Shown piece by piece: positions 22,481-34,400 of a DNA stretch of 64,000 nt; within the stretch, counting starts at the first letter, position 1, and each line of letters begins with the position of its first letter. The notes beneath the pieces are model-generated. The model searched no databases and had not been told where the DNA came from. It saw nothing but the letters and a program-made list of their open reading frames with translations. The stretch spans positions 62,016,793 through 62,080,792 of the forward strand of contig CM063501.1 in NCBI GenBank assembly GCA_032207245.1, read 5' to 3'. Origin of the DNA: Pardosa pseudoannulata. Taxonomy: Eukaryota; Arthropoda; Arachnida; Araneae; Lycosidae. The translations under genes were made by a program, and so were the position numbers.

Positions 22481-23234
22481 AGAAAACTATTGGGGTATTT
22501 CTTTAATACGAAATTATTAATGTGGGAAATCCAAGGAGCGACACAAAGCAGTATCATATGGGATAAGTTAATTCCAAAGGATTAAAATTGCTGAATAATT
22601 TCAAATTGACAGAACAATTAATATGTGATGTAAAATGAAATAGGCATTTGAGATACTTTTTGAAATTAAAAAATCAACCTAGGTAAAATAAGGTTACGAA
22701 ATGCACACAAAACAAACTTTAGTCCTGATTTTTTATAGAAACGAATTTGAGTGTTCAGGGAAAATAGAAGGTTAGCCCCCTAGCAGCTATAGTCCAAAAC
22801 GTTAGTCAGCCTCCATATCTCGGAGATGTAGCATCATATTTATTTTGTCTTTTTTTTTTTTTAAATATTTAATGTGTTAATTGTTTATACCTAATTCTTT
22901 GTTTTGTGGCTCAGTAGGTTTTAAATGTGATAACTTTTTCAGCTAGCTGATGTTTGTGTTTTTTTTTTCTTTAAAATCTTCTTTACCACATACTTATTTA
23001 TCTATATTAAGAGATTTGCATAAAAATAAAAGAGAAGAATAGATATTATATGAGGATATTAGATATATACGTGTGTGTAATATACAAAAATTATTGAGTC
23101 TAAAGATCTTCAAAGTTCTCAGAATTCCTGTTTATTTTCTTAATCTTAACTGTCTTAGCCACCCAAATGAAATCAAGAACATAAATCACTGAAATTGCAA
23201 TCTATCCGCACCCTTTTTTTAAATAAAAAGCTAC
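22481..23234. other. Non-coding, nothing recognised
   Basis: AT-rich sequence with T and A runs. No gene or clear element was seen. Confidence 0.5.
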
Positions 23235-23850
23235 TGTAAAGTCATGGGATCCTCTGGTAGCGTGTGGGTGTCGAAGTGGTTATGACACGACGTACAGCTT
23301 AGAAACAGTAATAACGTTTATTCTTGATTAAAATGGAATATGTATAAATTTTCCAAATGGAAATCACAGAGCTCAGGTGGGCTGATACTGATCTAAAAGT
23401 CCCAGGTTCAAGGCAAACCTAAAAACAATCTGCGGACAGGTGGCGACAGATACCGTTGTACAGGGGTACCAAAAAGCTGGAGAAAAAACTCTTCCCCCTC
23501 CCCCCCAAAAAAAAACCAACTGCAGCTAATCGAACCTCTGTTCGTTCTCTTTTTCTGGGGACTCTCAGGCGAAAAACTCGCGACGTCTGACGTCCCCTTT
23601 CGCCTCTTCCCATTGGATTTTTCTTTCCTCGTCGGTGTACTGATATCCTCTGATTGGCTTGTTCGGGGGCGCCTCACTGTCTGACATTTCGGTGTTCCGT
23701 CTGTCCTTCAGATTCCCCTCAGACATCTCAAGGCGTAGTCGAAGCAACAGTTCTTTGTAGTGTAGTGTCACAAACCCAGACAGAATGTTGCCCTGCCCTG
23801 GCCTTTAACAAAATCCCTTTGTGAAGCCAATGGGGTGTAGCGACGTCATA
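23235..23850 (-). mobile_element. Solo LTR, copy 2 of the same family (616 bp)
   Basis: Shares blocks such as GGATCCTCTGGTAGCGTG, TGGAAATCACAG, TCTCAAGGC and GGTGTAGCGACGTCA in the same order as 19500-20116. Flanked by CTAC (23231-23234 and 23851-23854). The terminal TG is mutated. A run of A at about 23507 and internal indels mark divergence. Confidence 0.75.
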
Positions 23851-24492
23851 CTACAGTATATTGCCGTGTCTGAGAGTGGAGTATCGTGAATCATCATAAC
23901 TATCTCGTGTGAGGGTAAAAAATTAATTGTATAGTAATAAAACACCAACGTAATAGTCCAAAGGTAAACGATTGGCGTGGATTGGCTGTGGATGAAGTGA
24001 TAAGACCATTTTTTTCCACTATCCCACAGTAATAACATGTAATAGCATGATCCGAATACAATGCAGGAAACTCAATTTTCGCAATAGCGTTTATTTTGTA
24101 GCGATGTACATTGTTTACACGTTGAATCCACAGAGAATGCTTTACGTATCTGAGTGTACCAAACTTGGAATCTCACTAGGTGATTAAACTTTGAATAAAT
24201 TATTAATTTTCCTAACATACTTTTGAAAAAATGCTAAGATATAAATATGTAGGATATTCATCTTAGATTTTTATGCTTGCATTTTAACTTTAGTGTTTTT
24301 TAATATTTCTATAAATTTATTATTGTTAAATAAATTAATTTAATTTTCTATTGAATATTTTGTCTATATTTAAAGGAGTACATTCCAAATTAATTAATAT
24401 TCATTATTTTGTTCTTTGAATAAAAACACAAAAACTAAAATTTATTACATGTATTTAGAACCTATTACCTACACTTATAATTCCTTTCCTTA

Positions 24493-24531
<39 letters not shown>

Positions 24532-24970
24532 AAAGGTGACCTTCAAATTTTTATTTACTGACTGCAGATAAATTGAATTTATATTTTAATATTTTGCCGA
24601 TATTTAAATGTTTACATTCTACATTAACACATTGTATGCGGGCACGTACTAGTACGTTTTCTGACTATTGATACTTGAGCGCGGGACACGTACTAGTAAG
24701 TTTTCTGACGATTGATACTTGAGCGCGGGACATGTACTAGTACGGGTTAGTGTAACAACATGATTTGTTTGTGGGTACAAAAATATTGGTATATACAAGC
24801 AAACGAAGCCGTATGTTCTTGTCTACTACATAGATTCTGGAAAAAAAATTTAGACATATAAAAACTAGTTTTTACATCAGTCGATACGGATCCACAAAAC
24901 GGGAAGGTTGATTAAAATAATCAATTTAGACTTAAAATTAACTTTTTATTTATCCTTGCAAAAAATTATA

Positions 24971-25003
<33 letters not shown>

Positions 25004-25004
<1 letters not shown>

Positions 25005-25296
25005 GACAGGTCCCACTAAATGACACTAGAGTTCGGAGTACCACTTCATCTCTTTATTTAAATCTCATCACACACTACTCTACAATGGCGTCTCACATTG
25101 GCGTCCAACTTCTAACAAAGGCAGGTTTTACTGCTTCGAGGAGCTGCAGGTCTGACTGTGGAAAGTGCATACTGCTCTCTGCCCAGATCACTGCGCGTGA
25201 GCCGTATTAATGTGGCTAACTCCTCAAGCCGCATCACTCTCATTAAAAGAATCCCGAAGTAAAATCTCTTAAAATTAATCTATATTTTAAATCCTG

Positions 25297-25299
<3 letters not shown>
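25004..25299 (-). mobile_element. Small solo LTR nested in the piggyBac-like relic
   Basis: Minus strand begins TGTCAGGATTTAAAATATAG and ends GTGGGACCTGTCA. An AATAAAG lies near the end (plus strand CTTTATT at about 25052). Length 296 bp. TA/CA microsatellites on both sides obscure the target-site duplication. Confidence 0.55.
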
Positions 25300-25305
<6 letters not shown>

Positions 25306-25352
<47 letters not shown>

Positions 25353-25392
25353 TTATATATTATACATATAGTTGTATTTATATATATATATA
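25306..25392. repeat. (TA)n microsatellite, interrupted
   Basis: TA runs with GTATAT interruptions next to the nested LTR. Confidence 0.9.
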
Positions 25393-25935
25393 TATTTGAT
25401 TGTTTGTTTATATATTTGTTTATATATTTCAATATAAAATACGAAAAGTTGATTGAAAAATTAAATAATTTTCTATCTATTGAGATTTAACTGAATAACT
25501 AAATTTACGCGCAAAACGCCCGCTCCCGGTACAATTCCGCTGCGAAATGTACCCACACACAATGCGTTAACTACTATTCATTATTTTGTCCTTGAAATAG
25601 ACACACAAAGCAAATTTTATTTTATGTATTTAGTACCTAGTACCTACCTTTATATTTCTTTTTTGAGAAAATAATTAAAGACAGGCCAGTATTTAAATTT
25701 TCTGTTACAAATTGCCAACAATTGAAAGAATTAGTATATTAACAAACCCTGATAAACTTCAGTTTTTACATCAGTCGATGCGGAACCACAGAACGGGAAG
25801 GTTGATTAAAATAATCAATTTAGACTTAAAATTAAATTTTATTTATCCTTGCGAAAATGGTATTATATATATATGTATATTTATATATTATATATATGTA
25901 TATATGTGTGTGTATTTATATATTATATATATCTA

Positions 25936-26262
25936 ATGAGACGGACTTCTCGATGGGGGGTTGCAGTCATGGCCATAAAAATGATACCGTTTCAGCTAAA
26001 GACCTTTATTAAGTTAACGTTGAAGGACGGGTTCCCACTTCATCATAGGGACAAACTGAAGGGTCAGCTATCATGAAGTTCTATGTACAAGACACGTAAC
26101 ACTTGGGTCAACATCTGTGGGAAAATATCTCTAGCAAAATCCTGTCTCCGCTAGCTTGTATCTGCTTTTTATTTGGAAATTTCCTAAATTGTTCGCTAGG
26201 GCCATGTAGATTTATAATTATCCAGGCCCCTTCTCTGAGGGCTTAACCTGTAGCCCGAGCGG

Positions 26263-26265
<3 letters not shown>
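25936..26265. repeat. Interspersed repeat beside a (TA)n tract, copy 2
   Basis: High similarity to 8262-8620, including GAGACGGACTTCTCGATGGG, ACGGGTTCCCACTTCATC and TGTAGCCCGAG near the right end. Confidence 0.6.
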
Positions 26266-26302
<37 letters not shown>

Positions 26303-26320
26303 TGTGTGTGTGTGTGTGTA
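26265..26320. repeat. (TG)n microsatellite
   Basis: A TG run of about 25 units with one TC interruption. Confidence 0.9.
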
Positions 26321-26329
26321 TAACTTATT

Positions 26330-28556
26330 AAAAATTTATCCTAGTAACTAAATTTTTTCTCCTTTTTAATTATAACTCGTGATTTAACCCGACTAAGCGG
26401 TTCGCACGTACAATTCCGCCAAACCGATGATGTCTTCAAAGCGGTTGTCACGTAGAATTTTCGACCTTCAAAAACGTTCCGAAAATGGATGTAATGTACA
26501 TTTCTGCCAGTGTTTGAGGTAGGAGTGTCAGGTCGATTGTTTAGAAACTGCATCCCTCTTTGACTGACATTTATTGAGGGATGCACCCCTACTCCCTGAC
26601 GCACAAAGACGCCGATAGCTTTTCATGGCTTTGTAAATCTCTATTTCGAAGTATTTCGTTTGCGGTAACAGATGTATCTCTAATTGCACCACTTAAATAT
26701 CTTGGATAACTTTCGCAAAAAAATATAAATAATTCTCTTAAAGACTATTTTTATTTGTACTTTTAGAATAAATTATTTCTTATAGAATGATCTTCGAGAC
26801 TTGACGAGCTTTATGTGTATTAAAAATTAACAATCTATAATATCTATTTATATGTCTATTTATAACCGGAAGTAAAGGGACAATAACGAGGGTGGGTTTT
26901 CCGTATTCCATTCTAGTCGACAAAGGGTCAAGTAAAAAATCATAGAACACTTTGGTCATTGACACATTAAACATTTAGCTTATTTTTGGAGACTTTTTTT
27001 AATCGGTGTGTTCCACTCGGAGAGTTAATATATCTATATATATTATAACGAATTTTCGTTACATTAAATTCCCAGTTACAGACTTATCTACTACCGTGAG
27101 AAAAAAGCTGCATACAGTAGAAATAGTGAACGCATCCCTTGAGTACATTTGAACTGATCTTATCTTTACCTTGTGACGGGACGTTGTTTCATGCAGAATA
27201 GGATGCTGAATAGATGATTATTAACACCGAGGACATCTGAATCATTCTGAGAAATTCATTAGTATGCAGGTGAAGTGTTTCCAGTGTCGGTTTAAATGTC
27301 TTTTCGAAGTAAGAGTCTCGCATGACAGAAACCCTCTATATTGTAAGTGAAGCAGCAATATTTTCCTTCCTTGTTCTCTAAAAGTTCACCAGAGACATCG
27401 ATTAATGATGTCCTATAGATCGTTTAGATTGTTCTCGATTACTGAAAACTCCCCTTGGAACCTGGCTTACACCTGTCCGGCTAGAGTTCTACAAAACAGT
27501 ACCTCACCACGTCATCAGCCAGGTGTTCGATCAGCTGAGATGGACATTTTCGGGCAGACGACGGTATAAAAAGACCGGAGTTCATGAACCAGGGGGATTT
27601 TTTGAGCTATTCAGTCTCATCTGAACTCATAGCGTCTGGAGAGCGACAAAGAGTGTCCCCCCTCCCTTTTCTCTCCGTACCGCCCAAAACAGACTAAAGA
27701 GCCATTTACGCAAAATAGCTAACCTTGTCTTGAACCGAACATTTTCTCTTGCACATCTGCTCGGCATAAGTATCGTAACCTAAAGCTATGTTATTCTTGG
27801 AATCGTTTGCAAGACTGGGCTAGGCATTTTAACTAAGTCATTTAATAAGCGTCATATAATCTTAAACAGGGAAGACATGATTCAAAAGTTTTAAGTATAG
27901 AGAACTCGTACAAATCTTCAAGTGTATCTTACAGCTGTAGTTCATTATCGGCCTAATGAACAATTTATATAATAATTTTACTGACTGGTTTAACTAGAGA
28001 GAAGCTCAGGGAATCCAATAGACGAAATCAACGACGGTACCTGTCCAGCTAAACCGTTATTAGATTAAGTAGCATTGAAAGGATACTAGCAAAAAAAAAG
28101 TAACATCACCTTTAAATTTTATCTCTATACAAATATATTATTGTTTAGTCTCTGTTGAGCACGCACCTACAAATTTTGTTTTAGGTATAAAAAAACAATA
28201 CTTCACATGTCTAAAAAAGTTTGATTCTTGTTTAATTTGAAACACTACATTTTACAACAGAACCAGCAACTCCTGATTCGTTATCAATTCACACATTTCA
28301 TTAAAATATTAAAAAAGATAAAGAAGCCTATAAAAAAGAATCGGCCATAAACAGTTTCAATAAATATTCTGTCAGACATAACAGGATTAGTTTCCTAAAT
28401 ACGTGAAACTTCAAACGTCAAAGTTATTGAACAATATTTCGGCTCTTCAGGATATTAAAAATTTATGGCATAGAAACATAAAACCTTCTCGTACCTTATA
28501 AATATGTGTTTACGTTAAAGTGTTTGAGTACCGGCTATATTGGCTTCTGTAGCTTG
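26330..28556. other. Non-coding stretch with one core-promoter-like patch
   Basis: No exon was recognised. The interval 27440-27730 is GC-richer than the rest and contains a TATA-like box (see separate entry). Otherwise I see only unique AT-rich sequence. Confidence 0.4.
27565..27615 (+). promoter_or_regulatory. TATA-box-like site with possible initiator
   Basis: GGTATAAAAAGACCGG at 27563-27578 is a good TATA match in a locally GC-rich region, with TTCAGTC (arthropod initiator-like) at 27610-27616. The spacing (about 48 bp) is longer than the usual 30 bp. No gene is recognised downstream, so this could belong to an old LTR. Confidence 0.25.
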
Positions 28557-28565
28557 GTATTAATC

Positions 28566-28726
28566 AATGCCGAAGTATGGTCGAATGGTAAGGCGCTGCT
28601 ATTCGATACCACAGTTCAAGGGTTCGAATTCTACTGCTGGCATGGATCTTCGGAATAGACTTCAAACAGTTAATCCTGATAACGCGTAGTAAAACATTAT
28701 ACCGTAGTCTCCCAAACCAAACTATC
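28566..28726 (+). mobile_element. tRNA-derived SINE, same family, with 9 bp TSD
   Basis: Contains TATGGTCGAATGGTAAGGCG and AGGGTTCGAATTCTACTG, then GGCATGGAT and a tail ACCGTAGTCTCCCAAACCAA that matches the 3' end of the SINE at 5201-5380. It is flanked by GTATTAATC at 28557-28565 and 28727-28735. Confidence 0.75.
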
Positions 28727-29234
28727 GTATTAATCTATTGGGGAAATCGTTGTACATCTGGGAGGTTTCTATTGAAAGATTTATGTAAATATTTTCTATA
28801 CAGCAGAAAATTCTGCAAGTTGTGCGTGACACAATTTTTAATAAGAGTGCAAAAAATAGAGTTAATTTTTAACTTTTTTGTGAAAGTCTTTCATGTAATT
28901 GTCACATTTTTTGCTTGTCATTAGCAAATGTAAGAGCAGTAAAAATAAAAAATAATAATATTCTCGCGTTTATAGTCCTCTAAAAGGTCTATAAAAGCGA
29001 AAATGGCTCCACTTAAAAAATTATAAATTTATTTTTATCCTAATGATGCCATCTCTTCTTAAATTAAAAATGTGCATGTGACAAATGAAGGAGGAGTAGC
29101 ATAACAGTTGATTAAAAATAACCGTAGATTAAAAGCTATGAAATTGAATTATGTGAGACCTTAACATTGATTTTACCATTACTGATTAAGTGAGTAGTTA
29201 ATCACGGTAAGATCATATCTTTCTTCTATTTTTT

Positions 29235-31957
29235 ATAAGATGAAAATGATTTTCATACATGTATTTGCACTTTTGTTGATATGAGTTATCTCTAAATTTT
29301 GTTGAAAAGGAGAATATATTTTGTGCTGAACAACTCATTTGTTGCCACACCTCTCGACTTTCAAAATCTGTTCTCAACTTTGCAGCAATGAACTGAAAAT
29401 GGTACAGGAAAATTTGGCATTAACATTTTTAAATAGATTTTAAGGGCCGGTCTGACCAAAGTCGTTTAATAGCTAACCGCAATTAATCTTTGTTTAAACG
29501 GAGAATTGCGTCCCACCATTGGTTGGCGCCATGGATTAATCGAGGTTAACCTTTAAATGACTTCACCACAGTCGTTTAACGATTAACCGCGATTAACCCA
29601 TGGCGCCAACCAATGGTAGGCTCGATTCTCCGTTTAAACAGAGATTAATCGTGGTTAGCTTTAAACGACTTTGGTGAGACCGGCCCTAAGAGTTGTAAGA
29701 TTTAATTTCATGCTTTATTATCTAATGGTAATGCGGTTTATTGAAAGTTTGTGGCATCAGATTTGTTTCTTCACTTATCAGTTCGTCGAGTGTCATTCAA
29801 TCACCTCTTGAATTGTTCTCTACTCAACAATGAAATGCTACAGAAAAATATGAACTTGGTGGCATTAACGGTTGAGAAAATATTAAATTCGACGTTTAAT
29901 TCTTGAATGGTTGAATGAGTGAGTGTTTCATTATATTCTACGGCATCGTGATTTTTCTGCCACGTACACTTATTAGACCGTCGAGAGCTCCATCTACGGG
30001 GTTTTATTGACTTCAAACACGAATTTTTCAATGGTCAACCATCAGACGGACATTTAAGGTAAGTAATTCTTTTATAAAGTTTGTGAATTATTAGACTGTT
30101 TTACAATTTAACTTAATTAAGTCAGTAAAAGAAGGCTTTAACCTACAGGATATTGAATTGTTTCAACTAGAACATAGCGTTCTCACATTTATAAACATGT
30201 ATGAAAAAAAAATCTGTATTTTCACTATTTTGAAAGTTACTAGTGCATATAATTTATAGCATTTCTTAACAAATGCAAACTGTAAATGTCTATTTCCTAT
30301 GTTTTATTTTCCTTCAAATTCTAAGCATTACAAACTTCGACTTATTTTGTGTTGAACATGCAAGCGTTAAATTATGTTCTTAATAACTTTCTGTCGTGTA
30401 CAGGATAAAACTGTGAATGGAATAAGTAAAAAATTTGACTCGTTATTTTGTTATACACAAATGTATTTAAAAAAACTGTCAAAATACATTGTATTTAACT
30501 GTCAATATTTTTTTATAAAATACAATTATAGAGATAGCTAAAAATTCCTTCACAGATTTGCGTAGAAAGCATTCGTAGAACACATTTAAAGTAGACTTGA
30601 GATGCCTAGATTATAAAAGCTTTTTACAGGTTTTTAAAAAAGTTAAATGATTTTATTAGACTTTATTCTTTTAAACTGCTTTATTGGATTCTAAATTACA
30701 AATTAATTCTAATATTTAAGTATGATAGAGGTTTTATTTTGAACGGTGTTTAGGTCCATTTTGCTGTTTTTCAAACGTGTTTAATTGAACAATTATATAT
30801 TAAATTGCTTTAATCGGAATTGCGAATGCATTCTAATTTGACTGAGAGGTAAAATGTTTGAATTCTATAGATAAGTATATATTAATGCGTTTACAGTCTG
30901 AATTTTTTAAGTATTTAACAAAAGAAAATTGTTTATTAACAGATTCGTGACAGATTGTTTTATATTTGTGTTAACAAACGTCATCTAAATTAGTCTCGTT
31001 ACATTTTAGCCATTTTTTTATATAAACCAATAGCCCTTCCAAAAACATTTCAGATTTTGGCAGCATATTATTTCAAAACTTTTAAGAATTTTTTAAGTTA
31101 AGAGGGACAGTTAAAATTATAATCTAACAGATTTAGTTAAACCCTTTCCATTTTTTTTTTTTTTTTTTTTACTTATCAGATGACAATCGGAATGAAGCAT
31201 CTTATTTATTCTTATGGAATTAGTTATTTATAACCAAATTCTATATTTCTTTTTAAATTTTCTTCATATAATTACGTTTTATTTGGATATTTATCTTTTT
31301 ACTTGGCTAATTTCTTGTGCATTTGTAAAAAGTTGTCTGTAGATATATTAATGATTATTCAATTTCCTTAATATATTGAATCCACTGTAACATTATTTTG
31401 AAATAATGCAGTTTTAATTATTAGTAATGATATCCGTTGGTAGTGATTATTTTAGGATATTTAGAAGTGATTGGCCCCCTGAAAGCTTCCATATGCTTTT
31501 CAAATGGTCTTTTTTTAATACAATTTTAAATAAATTTCGAATGTATTTCACTCATTTGGACAACCCTAAAAGTATTTAGCAATTTGAGATTATTTCTTTG
31601 TCAATTTCATGAACTAACACTAAAAAGTTAGAATTATTTTTTCCGTTTTTATATAAATCTGGTATGAAGTTACCCTTTTTAATTATAAGTTTTTTAGAAG
31701 CCATTTTTAACTATTTAAAATGTGTTGAACTTTTTCTATCTACTGTAATAGGTGAAATAACCGTTAGAAATTTCCTATAGTCATAATTGTTTATAATTGT
31801 GCTAATGTTTAAATATTTCGCACCTTATTGTACCTAATGGAGACTTATTAGTATATGTGTCTGTTCCAAATGCACATATCTAATGAATTTCTTTTCGGTT
31901 GGATAACAGGTAAGTATAAAACATTTTAAACCTGATCTCTTGACTATATTCTTGAAT
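29235..31957. repeat. Large inverted repeat, left arm
   Basis: Collinear, diverged reverse complement of 35190-37915. Anchors: TCAGTTCGTCGAGTGTCAT (29781 area) with ATGACACTCGACGAACTGA (37620 area); TTTGTGTTAACAAACGT (30967) with ACGTTTGTTAACACAAAT (36105); TTTCGGTTGGAT (31896) with ATCCAACCGAAA (35231). The arms have nearly equal length, which argues for one inverted duplication or one element with very long terminal repeats. Confidence 0.8.
29444..29686. mobile_element. Harbinger-type MITE, dimeric, TSD TAA
   Basis: Inverted ends GGGCCGGTCTGACCAAAGTC / GACTTTGGTGAGACCGGCCC flanked by TAA (29441-29443 and 29687-29689). The interior holds head-to-head half-elements (GATTAACC..., CCATGGCGCCAACCAATGG), giving a strong palindrome. 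The homologous site in the right arm (about 37725) is empty. Confidence 0.8.
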
Positions 31958-32817
31958 ATTTTTACGATCACTTTTTATTACAAGGCATTTTATAAACCTT
32001 GAAGATATATATACTTTAGAATATTTGAAAGCATTTTGTCAGTTTCAGTATATCCAAAACTGATTTGTGGAAAAGTTTCTATATCAAATAGAAATGCTCT
32101 TCGTTTTTACCTTCTAAAAACTAATAAAAAAATGTCTGCGATTAAAGAAATTTGCCACAATTAAAAAAAGTATATCCGAATTTTGACAATTCAAAAACGT
32201 TTTTAAACAAAGTATGGGATGTCACACTTCTTGTTACCCCTTTCTCGAAGGCAATATGTCTCGTGTAATAAAACAGTAGACTGTAGCGTTACAAACTATT
32301 CTATTGCTTCCTGCTGTTTGAAATTCAGATCCTTACTTTTCCTTAATCGGAGGTATTTTTCGATTAGTAGAGCTCCGCAGCGAATAATTTGCGGTTTGGA
32401 ACTCTACATTTAGGCCTTATAAGACTGAGAGATTTCCATGCCATCGACGAGATTCCAACTCGCGAAAAGCCATCATAGTATGCAAATTGAACGTTGTGTG
32501 CTATGTTACTTGCCTTTGTTTTTTTTAATCGTAGAATTTTAATTTAAAACCTAGAAAACAAGGATTGTGTTTGAACTCCGGAGCTGTGGTAAATATTTAA
32601 ATACTATACTGGGAAATAACTCTGTAGTTCATTTTATTCGTGTCAATGTGTATTCTTTCGTGCATATATGACGTACATTCCACCGTCTGCACAGATTGCC
32701 ACCCGAAGTCACATATATTATTGACAACTGTTATATCACTCACTATATTGAGGAGGAAATGGTCCATCCCTTAGTACGCCCCTTGTGGCACTATTACCCA
32801 TACAGTTCAGCCGCCTC
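31958..32817. other. Spacer of the large inverted repeat, left part
   Basis: AT-rich, no exon recognised. Around 32430-32500, CCATGCCATCGACGAGATTC may be the end of a minus-strand tRNA-SINE. Confidence 0.4.
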
Positions 32818-34230
32818 TTCAAGATGCGAGAAGGTAGGATGAAATATATAGAATTCTGAGAAGAGCCCGTGCAATATTGTAAGGTAGAATGGAGCTAGAA
32901 AACTGAGGCAACCGAATGTCAGGCGAGTCATCAGCCCATCCTCCCTCCTGGGTGTAGCTACTTTTATATCTCAAAAGCCCTCTAGCGGACACTGAAAATC
33001 CGAAACAGTGCCATCTATCGGTGGCCTGGCAAACTACATAAATCAACTAAGAAACTAAGCAGCGGCAACTGGGTACCGGGTGAATTCCCAACCCACCCTC
33101 CCTTCCAGGTGTAGTTACTTTTATACATTTTCTACTTCATAAGCCCTCTAGCGGACACTGAAAACCCGAAACAGTGCCATCTATCGGTGGCCTGGACAAA
33201 CTACATAAGTCAACTAGAAAGCAGCGGCAACTGGGTACCGGGTGAATTCCCAACCCACCCTCCCTTCCAGGTGTAGTTACTTTTATACATTTTCTACTTC
33301 AAAAGCCCTCTAGCGGACACTGAAAACCCGAAACAGTGCCATCTATCGGTGGCCTGGACAAACTACATAAATCAACTAGAAAGAAACTAAGAAAGCCGAG
33401 GCAACAGGTAAGTCCCAACCCGCCCTCCCTTCCAGGTGTAATTTCTTTTATACATTTTCTACCTCAAAAGCCCTCTAGTGGCCATTTAAAACCAGAAACA
33501 GTGCCTAGTTTGCCGTGCCACCGATAGGTGGCACGGCAAACTGCAAAAATCTCGGAATGGTGATACATAGAAAGATAGGCAAGTGAGTTCCCGACCCGTC
33601 CTCCCTTCCAGGGGTAGATACTCTTTTATACATTTTCTACCTCAAAAGCCCTCTAGTGGCCATTTAAAACCAGAAACAGTGCCCTTTTATCGGTGGCACG
33701 GCAAACTGCAAAAATCTCGGAATGGTGATACATAGAAAGATAGGCAAGTGAGTTCCCGACCCGTCCTCCCTTCCAGGGGTAGATACTTTCATTTCGTTCT
33801 TTAAATTTTATACGTCAAAAGCCCTTTAGCGGTCACCAAGAAATACCATGATAGCGCACCTAGCAGCATTATGAAATTTTCTTTGGTTGAAGTGTCTTGT
33901 AACATGACTTTTAGATAATAGAGGAATAAGAGTTCTCTACCCACTCTAACCTTCTAGATGCGGTTTCTTTTATAGCTTTTCGGTGTTAAATTCCCTCTAG
34001 CGGCGGAAGACAAATCGGATGACAACGCCATCTATCGGTGTTATATTAAATAATTTGTGGGAACGACTACTTGTAGTGGGGTAACTAAACAGTGCGGTTT
34101 TCCCCCCACTATAGCAGAGTACTTTATCAAATAAGATTTTGGAGAGAACCTATCAACGTGATAAGCTCCTAACCTCCCATTGGAGTTCATGTTTATAGTT
34201 TCTTTCCCCTAGAGGTCGACAGTGAAACTC
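32818..34230. repeat. Decayed satellite array, about 165-180 bp units
   Basis: The block AGCCCTCTAGCGG (or variants) recurs at about 32976, 33142, 33304, 33469, 33648, 33819, 33991 and 34204, mostly 162-179 bp apart. Each unit also has CCCTCCCTTCCAGGTGTAG, TTTTATACATTTTCTAC and CCATCTATCGGTGGCCTG. The middle units are most alike and the outer ones are diverged. The TATCGGTGGC block occurs inverted at 33519-33530. Small open frames here are repeat shadows. Confidence 0.85.
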
Positions 34231-34261
34231 ACAATAGTAATGCGCTCTGTTACTTAAATTG

Positions 34262-34400
34262 ATAGCGGTACTAAGTCAGCAAAGGCGCCGATCTCAAAAC
34301 CGAGGGATTACGAGTTCGAGACAAAGATGCGATGTGTTCATTAATGGCATCTAAAATAGGTTCGTGGCTCCAATATCCTCTGGAGTTGGGGGATCATTCC
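34262..34400 (+). mobile_element. Possible decayed tRNA-SINE head
   Basis: GCGCCGATCTCAAAACCGAG, then GATTACGAGTTCGAGACAA resembles a tRNA anticodon arm and B box with decay. The TSDs and body are not clear. It lies just beyond the satellite array. Confidence 0.3.

Larger units (their letters stand above)
24626..25570. mobile_element. piggyBac-like relic with nested LTR
   Basis: Flanked by TTAA on both sides (ACATTAACACATTGTATGCG at the left, CACACAATGCGTTAAC at the right), with inverted CACATTGTATGCGGG / CCCACACACAATGCG ends. The interior carries repeated GACTATTGATACTTGAGCGC units, then a solo LTR (25004-25299) surrounded by TA-rich tracts. Confidence 0.6.
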
